From: Kiritimatiellia bacterium
GTDB taxonomy: Bacteria > Verrucomicrobiota > Kiritimatiellia > RFP12 > UBA1067
Length of the DNA stretch: 33,080 nucleotides
Direction: 5' to 3'
Assembly: GCA_016284515.1 (NCBI GenBank)
Contig: JAEEOY010000164.1
Location: 1-33,080 of the forward strand
Below, one piece after another: positions 16,185-25,175 of the stretch. A model generated the notes under the pieces. That model ran no database searches, was not told the DNA's origin, and saw nothing but the letters and a program-made list of their open reading frames with translations. A program made the position numbers and the translations under genes. Position 1 is the first letter of the stretch; each line of letters opens with the position of its first letter.

Positions 16185-17291
16185 ATGTCAAAGGCATCGT
16201 TCAAGGTAGTCGATTTCGGCGTTACAAAATACGGCGATAAGGCGAAGAAGTTCATTCTCAAGGGCGCTGGCGGCGTCGTTCTCGAAGTGAGCGACTACGG
16301 CGGCAAGGTCGTCAGGCTCTTCACTCCCGACAGGGACGGCAAGCTGAAGGACGTGGTTGTCGGCTTTGATTCGCCTGCCGGATGGGACAACGGCGATCCC
16401 TACTGGGGTGCGCTCATCGGCCGCTACGGCAACCGCATCGCGAAGGGCCAGTTCAAGATGGACGGCAAGACCTACAAGCTGCCCGCGCTCAACAACGCTC
16501 CCGCCGGCATCGGCTGCAACCTCCACGGCGGAGCGCGCGGATGGGACGCGTACGTCTGGGGCGCGAAGCCGTTCGTCAAGGGCGACAATGTCGGCGTCGT
16601 CTTCACGCACACGTCTCCCGACGGAGACGAGGGCTTCCCGGGCAAGGTCGAGATCAAGGTCACCTACACGCTTACGGCGAAGAACGTCTGGCGCGTCGAC
16701 TACGAGGCGGTGCCCGACAAGAAGACGCCCATCAACATGACGCAGCACGTCTACTTCAACTTCAAGGGCGAGTCGGGCGGAACGATCGAGGACCACATCC
16801 TCAAGATCCCCGCCTCCAAGACGACGCCCACCGACGCGGGGCAGATTCCGACCGGCAAGCTCGCCAAGGTCGACGGAACGCCGTTCGACTTCAGGAAGGG
16901 CATGCGCATCGGCGAGCACATCAACGACAAGAACGAGCAGCTCGAGTTCGGACGCGGCTACGACCACAACTGGGTGCTCGACAAGGGCGAGATGGCGCTC
17001 GGCAAGAAGGCCCGCGGCAAGATGAACTTCGCCGCCGAGCTTTTCTGTCCGCTCAACGGACGCTTCGTGAAGATCTACACGACCGAGCCGTGCATCCAGA
17101 TGTATTCGGCTAACTGGGCGGACTACAACCAGACGGCGAAGGGCGGCGAGCATCTTTCGTTCCGCTGCGGCTGCGCGCTCGAGACGCAGCACGCGCCCGA
17201 CTCCCCGAACCAGCCCAAGTGGCCGACGACGTTCATTGCCGCGGGCGAGAAGTACAAGACCACTACGGAGTTCCGCTTCGGTGCCCGATAA
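16185..17291 (+). CDS. galM: Aldose 1-epimerase (mutarotase)
   Basis: This 368-residue beta-sandwich enzyme interconverts alpha and beta anomers of aldoses such as galactose and glucose. The catalytic residues are His114 (NLHGG), His188 (QHVYFNF) and Glu333 (ALETQHAPDSPNQP); the His-His spacing of 74 matches the Lactococcus enzyme. GRYGNRIAKGQF near residue 80 is also diagnostic. ATG 16185 has an ideal AAAGGAGGT 8 bases upstream; the longer frame from 16110 begins upstream of the promoter -10. No signal peptide is seen, so it should be cytoplasmic. Its last 11 bases overlap the rnhC start. Confidence 0.94.
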   Translation: MSKASFKVVDFGVTKYGDKAKKFILKGAGGVVLEVSDYGGKVVRLFTPDRDGKLKDVVVGFDSPAGWDNGDPYWGALIGRYGNRIAKGQFKMDGKTYKLPALNNAPAGIGCNLHGGARGWDAYVWGAKPFVKGDNVGVVFTHTSPDGDEGFPGKVEIKVTYTLTAKNVWRVDYEAVPDKKTPINMTQHVYFNFKGESGGTIEDHILKIPASKTTPTDAGQIPTGKLAKVDGTPFDFRKGMRIGEHINDKNEQLEFGRGYDHNWVLDKGEMALGKKARGKMNFAAELFCPLNGRFVKIYTTEPCIQMYSANWADYNQTAKGGEHLSFRCGCALETQHAPDSPNQPKWPTTFIAAGEKYKTTTEFRFGAR

Positions 17292-18324
17292 AAAGACGAC
17301 GTTCACCTACGAGCTGACGAACGACCAGCAGGAACTCCTGCTGGGCGTCATGCTCGGAGGCAACTACCGCAAGCGCGAGGTTCCGTACTCTCTCTGGTCC
17401 ATCGAGGGCGATCACTTCAACGCGACGCTCTACGAGAAGGAGAAGCACGGAAAGCGCAAGCTGTGCATCCAGGGCTCGGGCGCGGAGGATTTCGTCCTCT
17501 TCGTCCTCGAGCCCAGGGTGTTGGGCGCGGCGACGCTTGGGTACGAGACGATTCTCAATCCCGAGCTTGTCGCGCCGCACGCCGGAAGCGACGAGTCAGG
17601 AAAGGGCGACTACTTCGGTCCGCTCGTCGTCTGCTGCGCGTATACGGACGAGGCGTTGTCCGAGAAGATGCAGGAAATGGGCGTAAAGGACTGCAAGCAG
17701 ATGTCCGACAAGTCCGTCCTGACTGCGGGCGCGAAGCTGCGCGCGCTGCTTGGTCCGACCGGCTACGCCGTCGTGAAGCTCGGTCCTGCCGCGTACAACA
17801 GGCTTTACGCGAAGATAAAGAACATCAACCGCATGCTCGCGTGGGCGCACGGAACGGCGATCGAGGAGCTCCTCGAAAAGCGACAGTCGTGTCCGCGCGT
17901 CGTCGTTGACCAGTTCGCTCCTACCGAGGCGACGATCCTTCGCGCCCTCAAGACGCGCGGCAAGTCGGTGAAGGTCGAGCAGCGCCACAAGGCGGAGAGC
18001 GACATCGCGGTCGCCGCGGCTTCCGTCATCGCGCGCGAGATTTTTCTGCGCGACATTGCGAAGATGAGCGAGGAAGTGTTTGGCCCGCCGGCCGAGGATC
18101 GTCCGAACGTCCCCGCCGGATCGAGCGATCCGCGCGTCCGGGAGCTTGCGGAGGAGATGGTCAGGAAGAACGGACCCGTCTGGCTGATGAACCACGCGAA
18201 GGCGCATTTCCAGACCACCGACAAGGTGCTGGCGGCGTGCGGCAAGTCGCGTGAGGACCTTCCGCCGGAGGGCCAGGTCGTTTCCGCCTCAAGGCTGGCA
18301 TCCGCCGACGGGAAAACCGCATAG
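17281..18324 (+). CDS. rnhC: Ribonuclease HIII
   Basis: This 347-residue protein has an N-terminal TBP-like substrate-binding domain (about 5-90) and the RNase H core. GSDESGKGDYFGP (102-114) is the HIII form of the active-site motif (HII has GxDExGRG). Catalytic acids are Asp104, Glu105, Asp210 (VVDQF) and Asp241 (AESDIAV). It removes RNA from RNA-DNA hybrids, for example R-loops and primers. The start is GTG 17281, in a different frame from the end of galM and overlapping it by 11 bases; the homologous N-terminus begins there, while the ATG at 17236 adds 15 residues from the galM region. The stop overlaps a small CCGC-ATA-GCGG hairpin (18317-18327). Confidence 0.9.
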   Translation: MPDKKTTFTYELTNDQQELLLGVMLGGNYRKREVPYSLWSIEGDHFNATLYEKEKHGKRKLCIQGSGAEDFVLFVLEPRVLGAATLGYETILNPELVAPHAGSDESGKGDYFGPLVVCCAYTDEALSEKMQEMGVKDCKQMSDKSVLTAGAKLRALLGPTGYAVVKLGPAAYNRLYAKIKNINRMLAWAHGTAIEELLEKRQSCPRVVVDQFAPTEATILRALKTRGKSVKVEQRHKAESDIAVAAASVIAREIFLRDIAKMSEEVFGPPAEDRPNVPAGSSDPRVRELAEEMVRKNGPVWLMNHAKAHFQTTDKVLAACGKSREDLPPEGQVVSASRLASADGKTA

Positions 18325-18329
18325 CGGCA

Positions 18330-18346
18330 TTGGCACGGCGATTGCT
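18330..18346 (+). promoter_or_regulatory. Sigma-54-type -24/-12 element before the FHA-MoxR gene
   Basis: TTGGCACGGCGATTGCT has GG at 18332-18333 and GC at 18344-18345, with 10 bases between. It differs from the copy at 12692-12708 only in the variable spacer. It starts 6 bases after the rnhC stop. The expected sigma-54 start is near 18357. Confidence 0.6.
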
Positions 18347-18354
18347 CGTTTTTA

Positions 18355-18363
18355 TGGTATAAT
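18355..18363 (+). promoter_or_regulatory. Extended -10 promoter of the FHA-MoxR gene
   Basis: TGGTATAAT (18355-18363) follows a T-run and is followed by ATCC, as in the mcsA-like promoter. The predicted +1 near 18370 gives a 43-base leader with GGGAG at 18403-18407. No -35 at normal spacing is seen; the sigma-54-type element occupies the -40 to -24 region. Confidence 0.7.
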
Positions 18364-18412
18364 ATCCAAAAAGAATTTAACAGTCACCAGTAGTAATCCT
18401 AAGGGAGAATGG

Positions 18413-19807
<1,395 letters not shown>

Positions 19808-19844
19808 GGCGGTTTAGGAACAATCAAATCAGGAGGTAGATACA

Positions 19845-21032
19845 ATGAAGCAGGGATGGCGCTGGTACGGTGACGCGGATGCGATCACGCTGAAGGAAAT
19901 CAGGCAGGCGGGCGTGACGGACATCGTCGCGGCGCTCTACGAGAGGAAACCGGGCGAGGTGTGGCCGGTCGCGGAGATCAAGGCGCGCGCGAAGAAGGTT
20001 AAGGACGCCGGCATGACCTGGAGCGTCGTCGAGAGCGTGCCGATTCACGAGGACATCAAGAAGCACACGGGGAACTACCTCAAGTACGTCGAGAACTACA
20101 AGAAGACGCTCCGCAACCTCGCGAAGTGCGGCATCAAGACGGTGTGCTACAACTTCATGCCCGTCCTTGACTGGACGCGCTCGAACCTCACATACGCGCT
20201 TGCCGACGGCTCGACGTGCCTTGAGTACAACGAGTACGAGCTCGCGGGCTTCGACATGTTCTACCTGAAGCGCCCCGGCGCGGAGAAGGAATACGACGCT
20301 AAGACAAAGTCGCGCGCCAAGAAGGTGTGGGCGAAGCTCGACAAGAAGGGCAGGAAGCGCGTGGCGGATTCCGTCCTGTGCGGACTTCCCGGCACGGTCG
20401 ACGACCTGACGCCGGAGGAGTTCCTCGCGCAGCTCAAGACCTACGACGGCATCGACGACGCGAAGCTCCGCGAGAACATGTACTGGTTCCTCAACGAGAT
20501 ATCGCCTGTCCTCGATGAGACGGGCGTCGACATGTGCATCCATCCGGACGATCCGCCGCATCCGATCTTCGGGCTCCCGCGCATCCTCTCGAACGCCAAG
20601 GACATTGCCGAGATGTACAGGAAGTGTCCGTCGAAGCACGTCGGCCTCACGCTCTGCACGGGCAGCCTCGGCGGAGACCCGAAGAACGACGCGGTCGAGA
20701 TCATGAAGAAGTTCGGCAAGCGCGTCTTCTTCTGCCACTTCCGCAACCTCGAGTACACCGACGACAAGGTTTTCCACGAGTCGCAGTGCCATCTCTGCGG
20801 GCAGACGAACATCCCGAAGCTCTTCGAGGAGTTCCTCAAGGAGGAGAAGCGCCGCGGAAGCGGAATCGTCGTGCGTCCTGACCACGGGCGCTACCTTGAG
20901 ATCGACCGCGAGCTCGCGAAGCTGAAGGGCAAGGACTGCTACTGCGGCTACAGCTATGGCGGCAGGCTCATCGGCCTCGCCGAGCTGCGCGGACTGGAAA
21001 TTGGTCTCAAGTACGCAAAGAAGGGACTGTGA
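19845..21032 (+). CDS. uxuA: Mannonate dehydratase
   Basis: This 395-residue protein is the standard length of UxuA. It opens MKQGWRWYGDADAITLKEIRQ-like and includes IHPDDPPHPIFGLPRI (around 231), CHFRN, and RPDHGR near the C-terminus, all conserved in this TIM-barrel family. It dehydrates D-mannonate to 2-keto-3-deoxygluconate in glucuronate breakdown, feeding KdgK and Eda encoded 9 kb upstream. ATG 19845 has AGGAGGT at 19831-19837. No uxaC or uxuB is in the window, so the earlier steps must be encoded elsewhere. It overlaps or abuts the next gene and is 37 bases after the FHA-MoxR gene. Confidence 0.94.
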   Translation: MKQGWRWYGDADAITLKEIRQAGVTDIVAALYERKPGEVWPVAEIKARAKKVKDAGMTWSVVESVPIHEDIKKHTGNYLKYVENYKKTLRNLAKCGIKTVCYNFMPVLDWTRSNLTYALADGSTCLEYNEYELAGFDMFYLKRPGAEKEYDAKTKSRAKKVWAKLDKKGRKRVADSVLCGLPGTVDDLTPEEFLAQLKTYDGIDDAKLRENMYWFLNEISPVLDETGVDMCIHPDDPPHPIFGLPRILSNAKDIAEMYRKCPSKHVGLTLCTGSLGGDPKNDAVEIMKKFGKRVFFCHFRNLEYTDDKVFHESQCHLCGQTNIPKLFEEFLKEEKRRGSGIVVRPDHGRYLEIDRELAKLKGKDCYCGYSYGGRLIGLAELRGLEIGLKYAKKGL

Positions 21033-21037
21033 ACACA

Positions 21038-22354
21038 ATGCTGAAGCATCTTTTTGCAGCGGCAGTAGCCGCCGGAATGTCCGTGGCCGCCTTCGCGGCC
21101 GCGCGCCCGGTCGCGCAGTGGGACGTCATACCGTACCAGCGAGTCTCCGAGCCGTTCAAGGCCGGAGTCGTCGCGTTCTACGACAAGCCGTTCCACGTCG
21201 ACTTCTTCGTCAACGGAAAGAAGGTTGCCAGCGCGGACAAAAAGTCGATGAACGACCGAACCAAGACCGAGGAGCACTGGTTCGTCCTCGATCCTGCCAA
21301 GTTCAGCGCAGAGGATCTCAAGGACCGTGTCCTGAAGCTCGGCGCGAAGGCTGTGGCGGACGACGGAACGAGCTATAGGATTCCGGACATCGTCCTATAC
21401 TGGGACGGCGACGGCAAGACCGGCTCAAAGAAGGTCGTCTGGGTCGACCCGAAGGACGGCATCGACTTTTCCGTCGGCACGAAGGAGAAGCCGGTGAAGA
21501 CACTGCGCCAGGCCGTGAAGGTCGCGGGTGACGGCGGAACCGTCTGCCTGCTCCGCGCCGGTATGTATCAGGCCGAGCGCATCGGCGGCGGAAGCAGCCG
21601 CAAGTACTGGACAACCATCATCCCGGCCGAGGGTCTCAAGCGCAAGGACATCCACATCAAGGGCGGGCGCACCGGATGCGACAAGCTGCACTTCAAGGAC
21701 GTCACGATCTTCAGCGACATCACGTCCGGAGTCAGCTACGCGCTCGGTGGAGTCGATGAGAATTCCGTGTGCTGGCTCGAGGGATGCCTCGTTAGGGACA
21801 AGGGCGGACGCTCCGCGGGGCGCAGCTATACCTTCGGAAACAAGATGACGGGGTATGTCACAGGCGGCGTCACGATGGAAATGGGCGACGGCCCTCGCGG
21901 CAAAATCGTGAGGGGGCATCTCATCAAGAACATCTCCGGCGACGCGTTCACCGGCGAGGACTGCCTTGCGGTCAACTGCAAGCTGGACGACGTTGACTGC
22001 ACGGGCGTTATGGACGAGCCCGCGTTCCATCGTTCGCAGGGAATCCAGGGCGCATGGACGCACGACGTCATCCTCGCGAACATAACCGCAACGCAGTGCG
22101 GCTGCAACGGCTTCATAGGGCTCAAGCTCCGCGACTCCGCGTTCTCCAACATCACCCTCGAAACGACCGGGCCCGAGCGCCGATTCATCTCGCGCTACGC
22201 GTGGGAGATGGAGAACGTCTGGTTCGACCACGTCAATGTGACTGGGCAGGAATGGGTCTGGTTCAAGGCCACGAACAACAACGGAAACTACACGCCGATC
22301 GACGTCAGGGTGACCGACTGCTCCTTCCAGCTTCCGCAACCTCCAAAGGACTGA
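21038..22354 (+). CDS. Secreted right-handed beta-helix protein
   Basis: This 438-residue protein has a signal peptide (residues 1-20, ending Ala-Phe-Ala). An N-terminal beta domain (about 25-130) leads to a typical beta-helix entry motif, VDPKDGIDFSVGTKEKPVKTL, followed by repeated short strands with Asn/Gly/Cys turns to the end, as in pectin-lyase-fold proteins. ATG 21038 is 11 bases from AAGGGA; a GTG at 21029 is too close to that site. Sitting between uxuA and a sugar transporter, it may bind or cleave a uronate-containing polysaccharide. No specific lyase catalytic set was recognised, and the product name stays general. Confidence 0.7.
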   Translation: MLKHLFAAAVAAGMSVAAFAAARPVAQWDVIPYQRVSEPFKAGVVAFYDKPFHVDFFVNGKKVASADKKSMNDRTKTEEHWFVLDPAKFSAEDLKDRVLKLGAKAVADDGTSYRIPDIVLYWDGDGKTGSKKVVWVDPKDGIDFSVGTKEKPVKTLRQAVKVAGDGGTVCLLRAGMYQAERIGGGSSRKYWTTIIPAEGLKRKDIHIKGGRTGCDKLHFKDVTIFSDITSGVSYALGGVDENSVCWLEGCLVRDKGGRSAGRSYTFGNKMTGYVTGGVTMEMGDGPRGKIVRGHLIKNISGDAFTGEDCLAVNCKLDDVDCTGVMDEPAFHRSQGIQGAWTHDVILANITATQCGCNGFIGLKLRDSAFSNITLETTGPERRFISRYAWEMENVWFDHVNVTGQEWVWFKATNNNGNYTPIDVRVTDCSFQLPQPPKD

Positions 22355-22358
22355 AGAC

Positions 22359-23378
22359 ATGAACGAGACGATGGGGACGATAATATGCGCGCTCGGCGGC
22401 ATCGCCGGCGCGACCTTCGCGCTGCCTTTCCGCGGCATCAAGGGGATGAAGTACGAGTCCTACTGGATGGTGTATGCCGTCTTCGGACTCGTCCTCTTCC
22501 CTCTCGCGCTCGCGCTCGCGACGTGTCCTGACTTCTTCGGCATACTTGGCGGGGCGGACAAGTCCGTGGTCGCGCGCTGCATCGGCTTCGGCGCGCTGTG
22601 GGGGCTCGGCGGGCTTACCTGGGGGCTCATGATCCGCTACCTCGGCATAGGTCTCGGCCTTGCCATCGGGTGCGGACTCTGCTCCGCGACGGGCACGCTC
22701 ATTCCGCCGATCGTGACAGGCCACGCTTCCGACCTCGTCAAGGACACCCCGGCGATCGTCACTCTCGCGTCCGTCGTCGTGTCGCTCGTCGGCATCGTCC
22801 TAGTCGGTCTCGCCGGCAAGCTCAAGGAGGGCGAGCTCGACGAGGAGGCGAAGAAGAAGGCCGTCGCGGAATTCGACTTCAAGAAGGGCATGATGGTCGC
22901 AGTGTTCTCGGGAATCGCTTCCGCCGGCATGAACTTCGGCCTCCAGGGCGGCGCGTCGCTCGAGCAGGCCGCGGCGCAGGCGGGAGTCGACTCGAAGTGG
23001 ATCGGCATGCCTGTTCTTGTCGTTGTTCTCTGGGGCGGATTCGCCGTCAACGTCATCTGGTGCCTCTGGCAGAACGCTAAGAACAAGTCGTTTGGCGACT
23101 ATGCGAAGCCCGGCCTCGGCTGGGCGCTCGCCGGGCTCGCCGGCGTCATCTGGGCGATGCAGTTCGCGTGCCAGAAGATCGGCGAACCCGCGATGGGCGA
23201 CATGCGCTACATCTCGTTCGCGATCGTCATGGGAAGCTGCGTGCTCTTCTCCTCGCTCCTCGGCGTTGCGCTCGGGGAATGGAAAGGTACCGGAGCGAAG
23301 ACAAAGGGCGCGCTTGCGCTCGGACTTGCTGTCCTCGCCGCTTCGATTGCGATCGCCGTCGCCGCGAAGATGATATGA
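22359..23378 (+). CDS. rhaT: RhaT-family sugar:H+ symporter
   Basis: This 339-residue integral membrane protein has about ten hydrophobic helices. The N-terminal region GGIAGATFALPFRGIKGMKYESYWMVY-like and GALWGLGGLTWGLMIRYLGIGLG match the L-rhamnose-proton symporter family within the drug/metabolite transporter superfamily. It begins 4 bases after the beta-helix gene stop and is surely cotranscribed with it and uxuA. L-rhamnose is the known substrate of RhaT, but the uxuA neighbour suggests a uronate or related sugar could be carried. The family call is firm; the substrate is not. Confidence 0.85.
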   Translation: MNETMGTIICALGGIAGATFALPFRGIKGMKYESYWMVYAVFGLVLFPLALALATCPDFFGILGGADKSVVARCIGFGALWGLGGLTWGLMIRYLGIGLGLAIGCGLCSATGTLIPPIVTGHASDLVKDTPAIVTLASVVVSLVGIVLVGLAGKLKEGELDEEAKKKAVAEFDFKKGMMVAVFSGIASAGMNFGLQGGASLEQAAAQAGVDSKWIGMPVLVVVLWGGFAVNVIWCLWQNAKNKSFGDYAKPGLGWALAGLAGVIWAMQFACQKIGEPAMGDMRYISFAIVMGSCVLFSSLLGVALGEWKGTGAKTKGALALGLAVLAASIAIAVAAKMI

Positions 23379-23448
23379 TCGAAATGCGGCTGCGGAAATC
23401 GCCTCTGCGATTCGCCGCGGCTTCGCTCTTTCATTCGCGCGGATATTT

Positions 23449-23457
23449 TGATATAAT
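23449..23457 (+). promoter_or_regulatory. Extended -10 promoter of fucO
   Basis: TGATATAAT (23449-23457) follows a T-run in an AT-rich island. The predicted +1 near 23464 leaves a 21-base leader containing AAAGGAAA. The gap 23379-23448 also contains an imperfect hairpin (23392-23418) without a good T-run. Confidence 0.7.
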
Positions 23458-23484
23458 TTTGGCAGTCAGAAAGGAAACCACCAA

Positions 23485-24633
23485 ATGGTCACACGCATCA
23501 TACTGAACGAAACCTCCTACCACGGCGCAGGGGCGGTCAAGTCGATCGTCGCCGAGCTCGCCGCGCGCGGACTCAAGAAGCCGATCGTCTTCTCCGATCC
23601 GGACCTTGTTAAATTCGGGGTCACGAAGAAGGTCACGGATCTTCTCGCGAAGGCGAAGGTGAAGTTCGAGCTGTACTCCGACATCAAGCCCAATCCCACG
23701 GTCGAGAACGTCAAGAACGGCGTCAAGGCCGCGAAGAAGGCGAAGGCGGACTGCATCATCGCGATCGGCGGCGGCAGCTCTATGGATACCGCGAAGGCCG
23801 TCGGCATCATCATCACGAACCCGAAGTTCGCCGACGTCCGCTCCCTTGAGGGCTTCGCTCCGACGAAGAAGCCGTGCCTTCCGATCCTCGCCGTCCCGAC
23901 GACTGCGGGAACAGCAGCCGAGGTGACGATCAACTACGTCATCACCGACGTCGAGAAGAAGCGCAAGTTCGTGTGCTGCGATCCGCACGACATTCCCGTC
24001 GTCGCGTTCGTCGATCCCGAGATGATGTCGACGATGCCCAAGGGTCTCACGGCGTTCACTGGCATGGACGCGCTCACGCACGCAATCGAGGGCTACATCA
24101 CCAAGGCAGCCTGCCCGATGACGGACATGATGCACCTCGAGGCGATCCGCCTCATCTCCGCAAACCTCCGCGACGCCGTCGCCAACAAGCCGTCCGGCCG
24201 CGAGGGCATGGCTCTCGGACAGTACATCGCCGGAATGGGCTTCTCCAACGTCGGCCTTGGCATCGACCACTCGATGGCGCACGGCCTCAGCGCGCTCTAC
24301 AACATGCCGCACGGCATGGCGTGCGCGATTCTCCTGCCGACGGCGATGAAGTTCAATGCGCCGAAGACCGGCAAGCGCTACGTGGCCATCGCGACCGCCA
24401 TGGGCGTGAAGGGCGCCGATAAGATGTCGCTCGGCAAGGCACGCAAGGCCGCGATCGCTGCCGTCGAGAAGCTCTCGCAGGACGTCGGCATCCCGGCGAA
24501 CCTGAAGGGCGTCCTCAAGAAGGAGGACATCCCGTTCCTCGCGAAGAGCGCCTACGCCGACGCGTGCCGTCCGGGCAACCCGCGCGACTGCACGGTCAAG
24601 GATATCGAGCGCCTCTACAAGGCCCTCGCGTGA
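23485..24633 (+). CDS. fucO: Lactaldehyde reductase (iron-dependent alcohol dehydrogenase)
   Basis: This 382-residue protein belongs to the group III iron alcohol dehydrogenases. The NAD-binding GGGSSMD is around 92-98. Metal ligands are Asp195, His199, His262 and His276, almost superimposable on Escherichia coli FucO (196, 200, 263, 277). FucO reduces L-lactaldehyde, from rhamnose or fucose breakdown, to 1,2-propanediol. Next to a RhaT-type transporter this points to methylpentose use; other short-chain aldehydes or alcohols remain possible. Its own promoter is close upstream. The stop TGA shares its A with the ATG of the next gene. Confidence 0.88.
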   Translation: MVTRIILNETSYHGAGAVKSIVAELAARGLKKPIVFSDPDLVKFGVTKKVTDLLAKAKVKFELYSDIKPNPTVENVKNGVKAAKKAKADCIIAIGGGSSMDTAKAVGIIITNPKFADVRSLEGFAPTKKPCLPILAVPTTAGTAAEVTINYVITDVEKKRKFVCCDPHDIPVVAFVDPEMMSTMPKGLTAFTGMDALTHAIEGYITKAACPMTDMMHLEAIRLISANLRDAVANKPSGREGMALGQYIAGMGFSNVGLGIDHSMAHGLSALYNMPHGMACAILLPTAMKFNAPKTGKRYVAIATAMGVKGADKMSLGKARKAAIAAVEKLSQDVGIPANLKGVLKKEDIPFLAKSAYADACRPGNPRDCTVKDIERLYKALA

Positions 24634-24872
24634 TGCTGCAGATCGCCAGGCTCGTCGCGGTCGTCGCGCTTCTCTGCGCGGCGGCCGCGCTTGCCACTCC
24701 GAAGGGCCGCCTGCCCCTGGCCCTGAGGGGAGTGCTCAAGGTGATGCGCGCCGACCGCGGCGAATGCGCCGCGCGCGCGGCGACGGAAGGGGGCGAAGCG
24801 CGCGTGCCGGCATGGAGGCGCGGCGTCGCGTTCGCGATGGTCGTGTGCGCAGTTGTTCTTGCGATGATCTAA
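24633..24872 (+). CDS. Small membrane protein of unknown function
   Basis: This 79-residue frame starts at ATG 24633, overlapping the fucO stop as TGATG, and ends 3 bases before the next gene. It has two hydrophobic segments (about 3-24 and 64-79) around an Arg/Glu-rich middle. No family was recognised. The tight spacing on both sides supports a real, coupled gene. The longer frame from 24564 would lie inside fucO and is not used. Confidence 0.6.
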   Translation: MLQIARLVAVVALLCAAAALATPKGRLPLALRGVLKVMRADRGECAARAATEGGEARVPAWRRGVAFAMVVCAVVLAMI

Positions 24873-24875
24873 GGC

Positions 24876-25160
24876 ATGGACACCGTCGAGATACTCGGAG
24901 TCAGGGCGAAGGTCGCCCGCACGTTCGCGGAGCGGGCGAAGGGACTAATCGGAACAAAGGACCTGCCGCCGGGCGAAGGACTTCTCATAGAGCGCTGCAA
25001 TGCGATACACACTTTCTTCATGTCCTTCCCGATCGACGCGACGTTCGTCGATTCCGAGGGGCGGGTGGTCAAGGTTGTCCGCGGGATAAAGCCGTGGCGT
25101 GCGTTCGTGTGGGGCGGATGGCGGGCGCGCAAGGTTCTTGAGACAAGATCCGCCGAATGA
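24876..25160 (+). CDS. DUF192-family protein
   Basis: This 94-residue protein fits DUF192: FAERAKGLIGTKDLPPGEGLL, then HTFFMSFPIDATFVDSEGRVV, and a closing Trp-rich strand, ending near the family's normal end. DUF192 proteins are small beta-rich domains, often secreted in other bacteria, of unknown function. Here no signal peptide is present, so it should be cytoplasmic. The aliphatic small membrane protein upstream might anchor it; that is a guess. ATG 24876 has no strong ribosome binding site and probably depends on coupling to the gene 3 bases upstream. Confidence 0.8.
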   Translation: MDTVEILGVRAKVARTFAERAKGLIGTKDLPPGEGLLIERCNAIHTFFMSFPIDATFVDSEGRVVKVVRGIKPWRAFVWGGWRARKVLETRSAE

Positions 25161-25175
25161 GGATGGAGGCGTCCG

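Noticed and set aside
21029-21031. GTG as start of the beta-helix protein
   Set aside because: It would be 2 bases from the AAGGGA ribosome binding site, while ATG 21038 has workable spacing and gives a normal signal peptide.
23392-23418. Hairpin between rhaT and fucO as a terminator
   Set aside because: The stem is interrupted by a mismatch and a bulge, and the following sequence is not a T-run; kept only as a note under the fucO promoter.
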